Positions 1-7,499 of a stretch of 10,316 nucleotides of DNA are shown one piece after another. Origin of the DNA: an uncultured Bacillota bacterium (GTDB lineage Bacteria > Bacillota_I > Bacilli_A > RFN20 > CAG-631); contig CAJJXN010000050.1 of the NCBI GenBank assembly GCA_905197115.1, positions 1-10,316 on the forward strand, in the 5' to 3' direction. The position numbers and the translations under genes are program-made. Under the pieces are notes generated by a model. That model made no database searches. It worked only from the letters and a program-made list of their open reading frames with translations, and was not told the origin of the DNA. Position 1 is the stretch's first letter; the number at the start of each line of letters is the position of its first letter.

Positions 1-544
1 TTTGGGGCAAGATGATAATGGCGATGAACTTATGAAAGAAAAGCCACGAAATGCCAAAGAATCTTTATTTGCCCATGGGGGAATGAAAATATTAATTGGA
101 TATGGTTTGTTAATTGGGTTTGTATCATTAGCAGCTTATTTAATCGTACCTATTTTTCAATTACTACAAAGTGATACGCCAATCACATATCAAGCCATTT
201 TAATGACACTCCGAAATCCAATCGTTGTACAAAAAGCACAAACGTATGCATTTTGCACTTTAGCTTTAAGTCAGTTATTTCATAGTATTGGAATGAAAAA
301 TATGACAAGAACTGCTTTTGACTCACGATTTATGAAAAATAAATTGTTGATTGCATCTTTTATTATTGGTTATGTTTTACAAATTTTAGTGACTGAATTA
401 CCATTCTTAAATCAAGCGTTTAAAACGACACATTTGTATTTCCAAGATTGGATAATCATTACTTTATTTTCAATGTTACCATTAGTAATTCATGAAATAA
501 TTGCTTTATTTTTAAAATTAATAAAGAAAAAAAGTCATTTATAA
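1..544 (+). CDS. P-type cation-transporting ATPase, C-terminal fragment (calcium-pump-like)
   Basis: This is the last 180 or so residues of a P2-type ATPase, an inner-membrane pump that uses ATP to move cations, most often Ca2+ in this subfamily. The reading frame is open at the window edge, so the phosphorylation and nucleotide-binding domains lie outside. The fragment opens with GQDDNGDELMKEKPR, matching the family's conserved stretch (LG-E-x-D-x-M-x-x-PPR) just after the ion-binding helices. It then shows four hydrophobic segments at about residues 30-50, 82-97, 114-133 and 149-173, as expected for the Cation_ATPase_C domain. The segment with AFCTLALSQLFHSIGMKN resembles the family signature AF-x-x-L-x-x-x-QLFH. 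The Ca2+ assignment is inferred from the subfamily; the substrate-deciding residues of the earlier helices are not in view. The gene ends with TAA and overlaps the convergent next gene by 10 bases. Confidence 0.87.
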   Translation, partial: LGQDDNGDELMKEKPRNAKESLFAHGGMKILIGYGLLIGFVSLAAYLIVPIFQLLQSDTPITYQAILMTLRNPIVVQKAQTYAFCTLALSQLFHSIGMKNMTRTAFDSRFMKNKLLIASFIIGYVLQILVTELPFLNQAFKTTHLYFQDWIIITLFSMLPLVIHEIIALFLKLIKKKSHL

Positions 545-1077
545 ACACGTTGATAAGTTTGATTATTTTCATCATAAAAAAATTGCTCTTTAGGCGGTTT
601 AGTCGTCCATGAAGTAAAAATAATCGAAATACCTAAAATCAAAAATAAACAAATAGAAGGAGACAAAAGAATATTTTGTCTTTTTTTATAAAGTTGATAA
701 GATAAAATATTACCAATACTTAGACCGATGAATAAACTACAAATATCTATAATCATAGACTGCATTTTAAATAAATAATAAAAAATATAGTATGTTCCAA
801 ATACAATTACAAAAGTGGTTAAAAAAACAAGTATAGGTAGAAAAAACCAAATTTTATAATTTATTTTATGTGTAGACGAGAAAATAATATAAACAAGTAA
901 ATAATAAAGTACACATGGATAAAAAAACATTTTTGCATGCTGAAATAAACTTTCATTAACAGGTGCGATAAAAGCAATAAAAGGAGAAAAATTCGACCAT
1001 TTGTATAAAAAATGATTTAAACTTGAAAATAAAAAAATAATTAAAGTTCCAAAAATAAAGAATTTTTTTGTGTTCAC
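535..1077 (-). CDS. DUF6512-like integral membrane protein
   Basis: This is a 180-residue membrane protein of unknown function. Five hydrophobic segments are visible, at about residues 5-25, 50-67, 77-101, 109-127 and 141-158. Between the first two lies a polar motif, APVNESLFQHAK (residues 39-49), preceded by SLNHFLYKWS (19-28) with His22. Near the C terminus is a TSWTTKPPKEQFFYDENNQTY stretch (155-175). These three elements resemble what I recall of the DUF6512 family (an asparagine-glutamate-serine motif with nearby His and Lys, and a proline-rich tail ending in a D-x-x-x-x-x-Y type motif); I could not check this by search. The GTG start is preceded by AGGAG at 9-base spacing, which supports it. 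The gene stops with TGA and overlaps the convergent ATPase gene by 10 bases. It is divergent from hflX, with about 90 bases between the two starts. The conserved polar residues near the membrane hint at a binding or catalytic role, but none is known to me. Confidence 0.7.
   Translation of the reverse strand: MNTKKFFIFGTLIIFLFSSLNHFLYKWSNFSPFIAFIAPVNESLFQHAKMFFYPCVLYYLLVYIIFSSTHKINYKIWFFLPILVFLTTFVIVFGTYYIFYYLFKMQSMIIDICSLFIGLSIGNILSYQLYKKRQNILLSPSICLFLILGISIIFTSWTTKPPKEQFFYDENNQTYQRVYK
661..687 (+). terminator. Probable intrinsic terminator for the cation ATPase gene
   Basis: AGACAAAA (661-668) and TTTTGTCT (674-681) form an 8-bp stem with a 5-base loop, followed directly by a run of T up to 687. 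The T-run follows the stem only on the plus strand, so it would stop transcripts coming from the ATPase gene about 120 bases past its stop codon. It lies inside the coding sequence of the convergent minus-strand gene. The stem is poor in G and C, so efficiency is uncertain. Confidence 0.5.
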
Positions 1078-1156
1078 CGTTAATCACTCCTACTTTTACT
1101 TTGGCATTAAATGTCCCATCGTATTCAAAAAAGTATTTTTGTGTTAAACTATAAAA

Positions 1157-1164
1157 GAGGTGAG
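1157..1164 (+). promoter_or_regulatory. Ribosome binding site that fixes the hflX start
   Basis: GAGGTGAG sits just ahead of the ATG at 1168 (7 bases from the GAGG core). The other in-frame ATG at 1111 has no Shine-Dalgarno sequence, and its 19 extra residues do not belong to the family's N terminus. The shorter start is therefore preferred. Confidence 0.85.
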
Positions 1165-1167
1165 CTT

Positions 1168-2427
1168 ATGAAAGTCATTTTAATGGGTATTGATTTAGCA
1201 ATGGATGAAGACTTTGAAGATTCATTTGCTGAATTAAAAGGTTTAGCCAATGCTTGTAATTATGAAGTAGTTGGAACTTTAACGCAAAAATTAAAGGTAG
1301 TTAATAAAAAATATTATATGGGAAGTGGGAAATTACCAACTCTTCAATCTTTAATTGTAGAACATCATGCCGATGGAATTATTTTTAATAATGATTTGAC
1401 ACCTTTACAAAATAAAAATTTATCAGATGAATTAAAATGTGAAGTAATCGATCGAACAACTTTAATTTTGAATATTTTTGCGAAAAGAGCAAAAACAAAA
1501 GAAGCAAAATTGCAGGTGGAAGTCGCACGTTTATCATATATGTTACCACGTTTAGTTTTAAAAGATGAAAATTATGAACAACAAGCGGGTGGTAATGTCA
1601 ATACTCGTGGAAGTGGAGAAAAGCAAATTGATTTAACGAAGCGTATTATAAAAAATAAGATCGCTCAGTTAAATAAAGACTTAGAAAACTTAGAAAAAAA
1701 TCGTCAAACACAACGTCAAAATAGACAAAAAAACAAAGTGCCTTTAGTAGCCATTGTAGGATATACGAATGCTGGAAAATCGACCTTAATGAATGCTTTT
1801 TTGGAATTATATAATAAAAATGATCGTAAATATGTGATGGAAAAAGATATGTTATTTGCTACTTTAGATACTTCTATTCGACATATCAAACTAGAAGATA
1901 ATAAAGAATTCTTACTTTGTGATACCGTTGGATTTATTTCTAAATTACCATTTGGATTAGTTAAAGCATTTCGTTCTACTTTAGAAGAAGTATTACATGC
2001 AGATTTAATATTGCATGTTTTGGATTTTTCCAATCCAATGTTTTTAAGACAAATGATGGTAACCAATCAAACTTTATTAGATATTGGTGTGAATCCAACA
2101 GTTCCTGTAATTTATGTTTATAATAAAGCTGATCGTCTTGGTTTTGAAACCATGGAAAACAAAGAAAATCATGTGTTTATATCGGCAAAAAATCGAATTA
2201 ACATGAATTTGTTAATCAAAGAAATGAAAAAAGTTTTATTTAAAGATTATATTCAATGTAAAATGTTTTTCACTTATAAAGAGGGTAAATTACTATCTTA
2301 TTTTAATGATCATGCAAATATTTTAAAACAAGAATATTTGGACGATGGCGTTTTAATTTCAGTAGAATGTAGTTTAATTGATTACAAAAAATATATTGAT
2401 TATGTATGGTTAGATAATAAAAATTAA
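1168..2427 (+). CDS. hflX: GTPase HflX
   Basis: HflX is a cytoplasmic GTPase that binds the 50S subunit and, in characterised species, splits stalled or stress-inactivated ribosomes. The 419-residue protein is the usual family length. The N-terminal HflX domain (about 1-120) is followed by a basic helical linker carrying RGSGEKQ (147-153), equivalent to the family's GPGE-x-Q motif, and a charged coiled-coil-like stretch (about 160-190). The G domain follows: GYTNAGKST (198-206, P-loop), an ATLDTS switch region, DTVGF (252-256), NKAD (319-322) and SAK (339-341), so all nucleotide-binding motifs are intact. A C-terminal domain of about 60 residues closes the protein. The linker motif departs from the common GPGETQLETDRR form (Ser for Pro, Lys for Thr, then IDLTKR), so it is a divergent member or one of two paralogues. 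The gene stands alone, bounded by a divergent gene and a terminator. Confidence 0.93.
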   Translation: MKVILMGIDLAMDEDFEDSFAELKGLANACNYEVVGTLTQKLKVVNKKYYMGSGKLPTLQSLIVEHHADGIIFNNDLTPLQNKNLSDELKCEVIDRTTLILNIFAKRAKTKEAKLQVEVARLSYMLPRLVLKDENYEQQAGGNVNTRGSGEKQIDLTKRIIKNKIAQLNKDLENLEKNRQTQRQNRQKNKVPLVAIVGYTNAGKSTLMNAFLELYNKNDRKYVMEKDMLFATLDTSIRHIKLEDNKEFLLCDTVGFISKLPFGLVKAFRSTLEEVLHADLILHVLDFSNPMFLRQMMVTNQTLLDIGVNPTVPVIYVYNKADRLGFETMENKENHVFISAKNRINMNLLIKEMKKVLFKDYIQCKMFFTYKEGKLLSYFNDHANILKQEYLDDGVLISVECSLIDYKKYIDYVWLDNKN

Positions 2428-2435
2428 CAAACAAA

Positions 2436-2477
2436 AAAGATTGAAATGTAAAGTTTATTTCAATCTTTATTTTTTTA
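2436..2477. terminator. Bidirectional intrinsic terminator between hflX and the dehydrogenase gene
   Basis: A perfect 12-bp inverted repeat, AAAGATTGAAAT (2436-2447) and ATTTCAATCTTT (2457-2468), has a 9-base loop. A T-rich run follows on the plus strand (2470-2476), and an A-run ahead of the left arm (2433-2438) gives a T-run on the minus strand. It can therefore end transcripts from hflX and from the convergent operon. The right arm includes two bases of the dehydrogenase stop codon. Confidence 0.85.
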
Positions 2478-3267
2478 GTAGTTTTTTTATAATGGCACAT
2501 TGCCATCTTTTAGGTAATAAACTCATCCCTTTTAATAAAAAATTATGATGTTTATTATAGATTAATTTTGGATGTTTTTTTAATGACACTTTATAAATAA
2601 ATCGTGCAAATTGATTAGAATTCATCGGTGTTCCCATAAATTTTTTTATCAGAGAATGAAAATGTTTTGATTCTTTTTGATACATATGGGTCGAATGCAT
2701 AAATTTTTCTGTTTCGCTCGAAGAATTTTGACATAATGGGGTTAAGATGGCACCAGGACGAATGGTGATGACTTTTTGCCCTTGAAGATGAAGTTCTTGT
2801 CTTAAAGATTGACTATAGCAATCAAGAGCTGTTTTAGAAATGTGATATATACCATTAAAAGGCATTGGATCGAGTGGAGCAACTTCACTAGTTGTTATTA
2901 TGATTCTTCCATTTCTTTTCAAAAGAGAATAAAAAGTTTTATTCACAAGAATGGTTCCAATTAAATTTATGTCGATTACTTTTTTGATCTCATGAATGTC
3001 ATTTTCTATGAAAGAACCCATTTTATGGATTCCTGCAAAATTTAAAATAAGATCAAATTGAATGTTTTGCTTGCTTAATTCTTCTTTTATTTCTAAAAGT
3101 TGATTTTCATTTGTGATGTCCGCCATAAAAAAATGAAGAGATTCGTGTTTGAAAGGACAAATATCAATTCCATAAACTTCATGTCCTTTTAAACAAAAAT
3201 AATTCATTACTGCGTTTCCAATTCCAGAAAAAACGCCTGTGATTAAAACAGTTAATTTATTATCCAT
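2467..3267 (-). CDS. Short-chain dehydrogenase/reductase (classical SDR)
   Basis: This 266-residue NAD(P)-dependent oxidoreductase carries every classical SDR mark: the cofactor-binding TGVFSGIG (10-17), an acidic residue after strand 2 (Asp35, which usually favours NAD(H) over NADPH), NFAG (76-79), the active-site Asn101, Ser127, and YHISK giving Tyr141 and Lys145. The catalytic Asn-Ser-Tyr-Lys set is complete. The PGAILTPL stretch after the active site is the usual cofactor-binding segment. The C terminus is basic and hydrophobic (LLPKRWQCAIIKKLLKK), which may let it touch the membrane, as in SDRs acting on lipids or sugars; this is inference. The substrate cannot be named. Its ATG lies 8 bases after the ligA stop and has no good Shine-Dalgarno at normal spacing, so translation is probably coupled to ligA. 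It is the last gene of the minus-strand operon. Confidence 0.88.
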   Translation of the reverse strand: MDNKLTVLITGVFSGIGNAVMNYFCLKGHEVYGIDICPFKHESLHFFMADITNENQLLEIKEELSKQNIQFDLILNFAGIHKMGSFIENDIHEIKKVIDINLIGTILVNKTFYSLLKRNGRIIITTSEVAPLDPMPFNGIYHISKTALDCYSQSLRQELHLQGQKVITIRPGAILTPLCQNSSSETEKFMHSTHMYQKESKHFHSLIKKFMGTPMNSNQFARFIYKVSLKKHPKLIYNKHHNFLLKGMSLLPKRWQCAIIKKLLKK

Positions 3268-3275
3268 AAGATGAA

Positions 3276-5300
3276 TTAAAGTAAAAGAAGTCCTTCTTGT
3301 AATAAAAGGTTATGGAATTCTTTTTCATACATTACTGGTACGTTAAGTTGAGTGGCTTTCTCTAGTTTACTACCTGGATTGTCGCCAACAATTACAAGGG
3401 AGGTTTTTTTCGAAACAGAAGAAGTCATCTTGGCACCTACTGATTCTAATATTTCAGAAGCTTCAATTCGACCGATAAAGGATAATGTGCCGGTCAAAAC
3501 AATTGTTTTATTAAAAAAGAATGAATCAGATTGAAGATTTTTTTCTTTTTTAATTCCCATGTTTAGACCATAATCTTTTAAAGTTTGAATGAGTTGTAAA
3601 TTTTTTTCATCTTGAAAATAATGAAAAATAGCATCGGCAATGACTTCACCAATTGAATAAATATTACTTAATTCTTCTAAAGATGCATGAATTAACTCAT
3701 CCATTGTATTGAATTCATTTACGAGAATTTTTGCCGTTTTTTCTCCAACTTCTAAAATGCCTAAACCAAAAATTAATTTTTCTAAAGGGTTTGCTTTTGA
3801 TTTTTCAATGGCTGAAAATAAATTATTAATTGATTTTTCACCCATTCCTGGTAAATGCTTTAATTCGTATTCATATTTTTGAAGTTGATAAATATCAGCA
3901 ACCGATTGAATGAAACCTTGCTCAACAAACAATTTTACATTTGCTTCTCCCATCCCATCAATGTTCATCGCTTTTCGACTACAAAAATGAGTGATACTTT
4001 CAAGTAAACGAGCAGGGCAATTCGTATTAATGCAAATATGGGCACTTTTATCTTCTTCACGATAAATAGGCTCATTACAAATTGGACAGCGATCAATCAT
4101 CACGAAATCTTTGGCAGTTTCATCGCGTCTTTCTTTTACTACTTTTACAACTTCAGGTATGACATCTCCAGCTTTACGAATGACAACAATATCATTTATT
4201 TTAATATCTCTTTCTAAAATAAAATCTTCGTTATGTAAAGTTGCACGACGAATAGTGGAACCGGCTACTTTAACGGGTTCTAGTACAGCATTAGGAGTAA
4301 TTCGACCCGTTCTTCCTACTGTGAAAATGATATCGAGAAGACGTGTTGTCATTTCTTTTGGTGGAAATTTATAAGCCGTTGCCCATTTTGGTGCTTTAGC
4401 TGTATAACCTATCGTATCATACAAAGCCAATTCATTGATTTTTAAAACTACGCCATCGATTTCATAAGGCAAAAAGTCTCTTTTTTCTCCTAAATTTTTA
4501 ATAAATTCAAGAATATCTTCAACATTATTACATAATTTTGCTTCTTCATTTACTGGGAAACCAAGAGATTTCATAAATTGAAGGGCATCATATTGAGTTG
4601 TAATATTGTGTTGTTTTGGATTGATTAAAGTGTATAAAAATACATCTAAATTGCGTTCTTTTGTGATAGAAGCATCCAGTTGTCTTAAAGAACCACTCGC
4701 TGCATTACGAGGGTTGGCAAATGGTTGTTCATTATTTTTTTCGCGCATTTTATTTAAATCTAAAAAAGTTTGCACAGACATGTAAACTTCACCACGTACT
4801 TCTAAATCTTGTTTATAAGAAATGGTTTTAGGAATAGAAGTAATATTAAAAGCATTTAAAGTTATATCTTCGCCTACGACGCCATCTCCTCTAGTCGAGG
4901 CTTGTACTAATTTGCCATTTTTATAAACTAAAGAAATCGATAATCCATCAATTTTACATTCACATACGTAATGATAAGGAGTATTTGAAATAAAAGCATC
5001 TTCGACACGTTTATCAAATTGTCTAATTTCATCTTCATCATAAACATTGCTTAAAGAAAGCATAGGAGTACTATGACGAATCTTATTAAATTCATTGCTG
5101 GTAGCTCCTCCAACTTTTTGTGTAGGAGAATCTGCAAATTTATATTCAGGATAAAGAGTTTCTAATTCGATTAACTCATCCATTAAACGGTTGTATTCTT
5201 GGTCTGAAACACTCGATTCATTTAATTGATAGTATTCGTAATTATAACGTTTTAATAACTGATTCAAAGTTTGAACTCTTTTTAGGATGTCTTCACTCAT
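3276..5300 (-). CDS. ligA: NAD+-dependent DNA ligase LigA
   Basis: This essential replication and repair enzyme seals nicks between Okazaki fragments, using NAD+ to form a ligase-AMP intermediate. At 674 residues it is full length. Domain Ia (1-70) includes the YYQLNESSVSDQEY region that grips NAD+. KIDG (116-119) supplies the AMP-accepting Lys116, followed by EVRGE (167-171), EIDGVVLK (280-287) and WATAYKFPP (306-314) of the nucleotidyltransferase fold. An OB domain follows (about 318-400), then a four-cysteine zinc finger (Cys405, 408, 423, 428), helix-hairpin-helix repeats (about 440-560, including DGMGEANV and LPGMGEKS) and a BRCT domain (about 593-674). AAAGGAG lies 8 bases before the ATG and overlaps the stop codon of the upstream helicase gene. 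With only 14 bases between the two genes, they form one operon. I see no anomaly. Confidence 0.98.
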   Translation of the reverse strand: MSEDILKRVQTLNQLLKRYNYEYYQLNESSVSDQEYNRLMDELIELETLYPEYKFADSPTQKVGGATSNEFNKIRHSTPMLSLSNVYDEDEIRQFDKRVEDAFISNTPYHYVCECKIDGLSISLVYKNGKLVQASTRGDGVVGEDITLNAFNITSIPKTISYKQDLEVRGEVYMSVQTFLDLNKMREKNNEQPFANPRNAASGSLRQLDASITKERNLDVFLYTLINPKQHNITTQYDALQFMKSLGFPVNEEAKLCNNVEDILEFIKNLGEKRDFLPYEIDGVVLKINELALYDTIGYTAKAPKWATAYKFPPKEMTTRLLDIIFTVGRTGRITPNAVLEPVKVAGSTIRRATLHNEDFILERDIKINDIVVIRKAGDVIPEVVKVVKERRDETAKDFVMIDRCPICNEPIYREEDKSAHICINTNCPARLLESITHFCSRKAMNIDGMGEANVKLFVEQGFIQSVADIYQLQKYEYELKHLPGMGEKSINNLFSAIEKSKANPLEKLIFGLGILEVGEKTAKILVNEFNTMDELIHASLEELSNIYSIGEVIADAIFHYFQDEKNLQLIQTLKDYGLNMGIKKEKNLQSDSFFFNKTIVLTGTLSFIGRIEASEILESVGAKMTSSVSKKTSLVIVGDNPGSKLEKATQLNVPVMYEKEFHNLLLQEGLLLL

Positions 5301-5314
5301 ATTTTTTTCTCCTT

Positions 5315-7441
5315 TTATTTAATTAATGTAATAAATGGATGGTTTGCAATTAAAGTTTTTCGCCCAATTTTTGGATCATGGAATACGACATCGATTAAGC
5401 CTTCATGCTCATTAATGACAATGCCGTTGCCAAAATTTTTATGATCAATCAAACTACCTGCACGAATTGATGTTGGCGCAAATTTCATTTGACTATCATT
5501 TTTTACTTCAAAATTACTTCTTCTTACTGTTTCTTTGATTTCATTTAAAAAACGAGAAGGTAATTTTGAACCCATATAACTAAAACCGCCACTATCGGTT
5601 AAAAATAGACGTTTTTTCGCACGTGTTAAAGCGACATAAAAGATTCTTCTTTCTTCTTCTAATCCATCTATTTTTTCTTGAATCGCTCTAGAAGATGGAA
5701 AAACACCATCAATTAATCCATAAATAAATACATTATCAAATTCAAGACCTTTTGCCGTGTGAATGGTCATTAATTTAACATAATCAGTTGTTTGATTTTC
5801 ATTTAATTCATCTTGAGATGTATATAAAGTAACATCTTGAATAAATTGGTCTAAAGTTGCTTCCTCTCTTTTTAAATATTGTTGAAGTTGATTGATAAAT
5901 TCTTTGATATTTTCAATTCTTTCATCTTGTTCTGAAAGAATTAATTCATCAATATAACCAATTTCTTTTAAATAATCATATAAAATTGTGTCTGCTTTAG
6001 AAGGTTCAAGAATTAAACAATCATGTAATTTTTGGATTGATTGTGCAAACCCTAAAAATAATTTGCACGTTTTTGGTGAAATGTTTGCAAAATCATTTAA
6101 ATTTTCTTGATGTCCAATAATACAAGGTAATATCGAAATGCCTTCTGTGGCAGCTAATGATTCAACTTTTGCTAAAGATGTTTCGCCGATTCCTCGACGG
6201 GGAGAAACAATACATCTAAAAAAAGAAATATCATCGTTAAAATTTAAAGCCAATTTTAAATAACACAAACTATCTTTAATTTCTTTGCGTTGATAAAAGC
6301 GAATAGACCCATAGATTTTATAAGGAATATGTCGCTCAATTAGGGCTTTTTCAATATCTCCTGTTAAACTATTAACTCGATATAAAATAGCAAAATCTTT
6401 ATAAAGAGTATTGACTCCATCATATAACGAAATGATATTGTCTACAATATATCTTGCTTCTTGTCTAGCTTCTTCTCCATGATAAAAATGAATTTCTTCT
6501 CCTTCATTTGAAGAAGTAAATAAATTCTTTTTTAAACGTTTAACATTATTTCCGATTAAACGATTCGCAATTTTTAAAATATTCCCACTTGATCGATAGT
6601 TTTCTTCCAAATTGATAGTTTCTACATCGCTAAATTCTTTATCAAAATTTAAGATGATGTTAATGTCAGCGCCTCTCCAAGTGTAAATGGTTTGGTCGGG
6701 ATCGCCAACCACACTAATTGAAGCTTCTTTTCCGGCTAATTGCTTTAATAAAATATATTGATTATTATCTACATCTTGAAACTCATCTACCAGTATATGT
6801 TTCAATCGTGATTGCCATTTTTGTAATACTTCAGGATATTTGTCAAAAATCGTAATTGTTTTTAAAATTAAATCATCAAAATCTAAATAAAATAACTTTG
6901 CAAGTCTTTTTTCATATTCTTGGTATACTAAAGCTTTTTTTTCTTCGTAGGAATTATTTGAACAATGTTTGAGAACATCTTCACAAGATTCCCAATTATT
7001 TTTTTTCATTTCGATAAAATTTATACAGTTCTTAATCGTTAAATTTTTATCATTAATTTCTAAATCTTCAATGATTTTTTTAATTATTCTTTTTTGATCA
7101 TCTTCATCCAAAATTGTAAAATTACTTGGATAATTTAAAATACGAATATCTTCTCTTAAAATTCGTGCACAAAAAGAGTGAAATGTTGCAATTTTTAAAT
7201 TCATATTAAAATTATTTAACATTTTTTGAACACGATATTTAATTTCTTCGGCAGCTTTATTGGTAAAAGTAATGGCTAAAATTTGAGAAGGAAACAAGCC
7301 CATTTGTTCAATTAAATAAGCAATACGAAACGTCAAAACGCGGGTTTTTCCACTGCCCGCTCCTGCGATAATACGCAAATATTTTGATTGAGATGTAACG
7401 GCTTGATATTGGTGCTTATTTAAAGTATCTAAATTTTCCAT
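5315..7441 (-). CDS. pcrA: ATP-dependent 3'-5' DNA helicase PcrA (UvrD/Rep family)
   Basis: PcrA is a superfamily 1A helicase that unwinds DNA during repair and plasmid rolling-circle replication and clears RNA polymerase and RecA from DNA. The 708-residue protein is slightly shorter than typical members. Visible motifs, in order: Q motif around LNKHQYQAV (7-15), Walker A AGAGSGKT (26-33), motif Ia ITFTNKAAEE, Walker B DEFQD (219-223), motif III GDPDQTIYTWRG (246-257), NYRSS (motif IV), motif V TIHTAKGLEFD (559-569) and motif VI VALTRAKK (603-610). The last 49 residues (about 660-708, with FGNGIVI) form the Tudor-like domain that contacts RNA polymerase in characterised PcrA. AAAGGAAG precedes the ATG at good spacing. 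Its partner ligA follows directly, the usual Firmicutes pair; no pcrB precedes it. Instead there is a 41-codon gene and a terminator-like hairpin, so expression may depend on read-through. Confidence 0.97.
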   Translation of the reverse strand: MENLDTLNKHQYQAVTSQSKYLRIIAGAGSGKTRVLTFRIAYLIEQMGLFPSQILAITFTNKAAEEIKYRVQKMLNNFNMNLKIATFHSFCARILREDIRILNYPSNFTILDEDDQKRIIKKIIEDLEINDKNLTIKNCINFIEMKKNNWESCEDVLKHCSNNSYEEKKALVYQEYEKRLAKLFYLDFDDLILKTITIFDKYPEVLQKWQSRLKHILVDEFQDVDNNQYILLKQLAGKEASISVVGDPDQTIYTWRGADINIILNFDKEFSDVETINLEENYRSSGNILKIANRLIGNNVKRLKKNLFTSSNEGEEIHFYHGEEARQEARYIVDNIISLYDGVNTLYKDFAILYRVNSLTGDIEKALIERHIPYKIYGSIRFYQRKEIKDSLCYLKLALNFNDDISFFRCIVSPRRGIGETSLAKVESLAATEGISILPCIIGHQENLNDFANISPKTCKLFLGFAQSIQKLHDCLILEPSKADTILYDYLKEIGYIDELILSEQDERIENIKEFINQLQQYLKREEATLDQFIQDVTLYTSQDELNENQTTDYVKLMTIHTAKGLEFDNVFIYGLIDGVFPSSRAIQEKIDGLEEERRIFYVALTRAKKRLFLTDSGGFSYMGSKLPSRFLNEIKETVRRSNFEVKNDSQMKFAPTSIRAGSLIDHKNFGNGIVINEHEGLIDVVFHDPKIGRKTLIANHPFITLIK

Positions 7442-7458
7442 TTTTGCTTCCTTTAAGT

Positions 7459-7486
7459 AAAAAAGAGTAGGAGATCTACTCTTTTT
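7459..7486 (-). terminator. Terminator-like hairpin between the small peptide gene and pcrA
   Basis: AAAAAGAGTAG (7460-7470) and CTACTCTTTTT (7476-7486) form a perfect 11-bp stem with a 5-base loop. On the minus strand the second arm ends in six T, so it can act as an intrinsic terminator for transcripts coming from the small gene. Only about 18 bases separate it from the pcrA start, and I see no promoter in that gap. It is therefore either a partial terminator (attenuator) or a structure near the pcrA ribosome binding site. Its plus-strand form also ends in T, but nothing is transcribed toward it from that side. Confidence 0.7.
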
Positions 7487-7498
7487 ACATTCTCCTTT
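7485..7498 (-). promoter_or_regulatory. Orphan Shine-Dalgarno followed by a start-stop pair (ATG TAA)
   Basis: Two bases beyond the stop codon of the small gene lies a perfect AAAGGAG (7498-7492). It is followed one base later by ATG (7490-7488) and at once by TAA (7487-7485). The spacing is too short for efficient initiation, and no other start codon stands at normal distance. The TAA bases overlap the first arm of the downstream hairpin. It may be a relic of a lost gene start or a ribosome-loading element that affects the hairpin. Confidence 0.4.
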
Positions 7499-7499
7499 A

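Noticed and set aside
535..537. Possible use of the Mycoplasma genetic code (TGA as Trp), given the base composition
   Set aside because: The DUF6512-like gene ends at TGA at a sensible place, all long genes are open under the standard code, and Trp codons in conserved motifs such as the helicase TWRG are TGG.
1101..1127. TTGGCA with TATTCA as an hflX promoter
   Set aside because: The spacing is only 15 bases and the -10 match is poor. I see no better candidate, so I leave the hflX promoter unassigned.
1111..1167. Longer hflX start at the ATG at 1111, adding 19 residues
   Set aside because: There is no ribosome binding site before it, whereas GAGGTGAG stands just before the ATG at 1168, which gives the normal HflX N terminus.
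1716..2066. Open frame of 116 codons antisense to hflX
   Set aside because: It lies opposite the conserved G domain, has no family resemblance and is a by-product of AT-rich coding.
4111..4374. Open frame of 87 codons antisense to ligA
   Set aside because: It is a shadow of the ligA OB and nucleotidyltransferase coding region, with no ribosome binding site or protein-like pattern.
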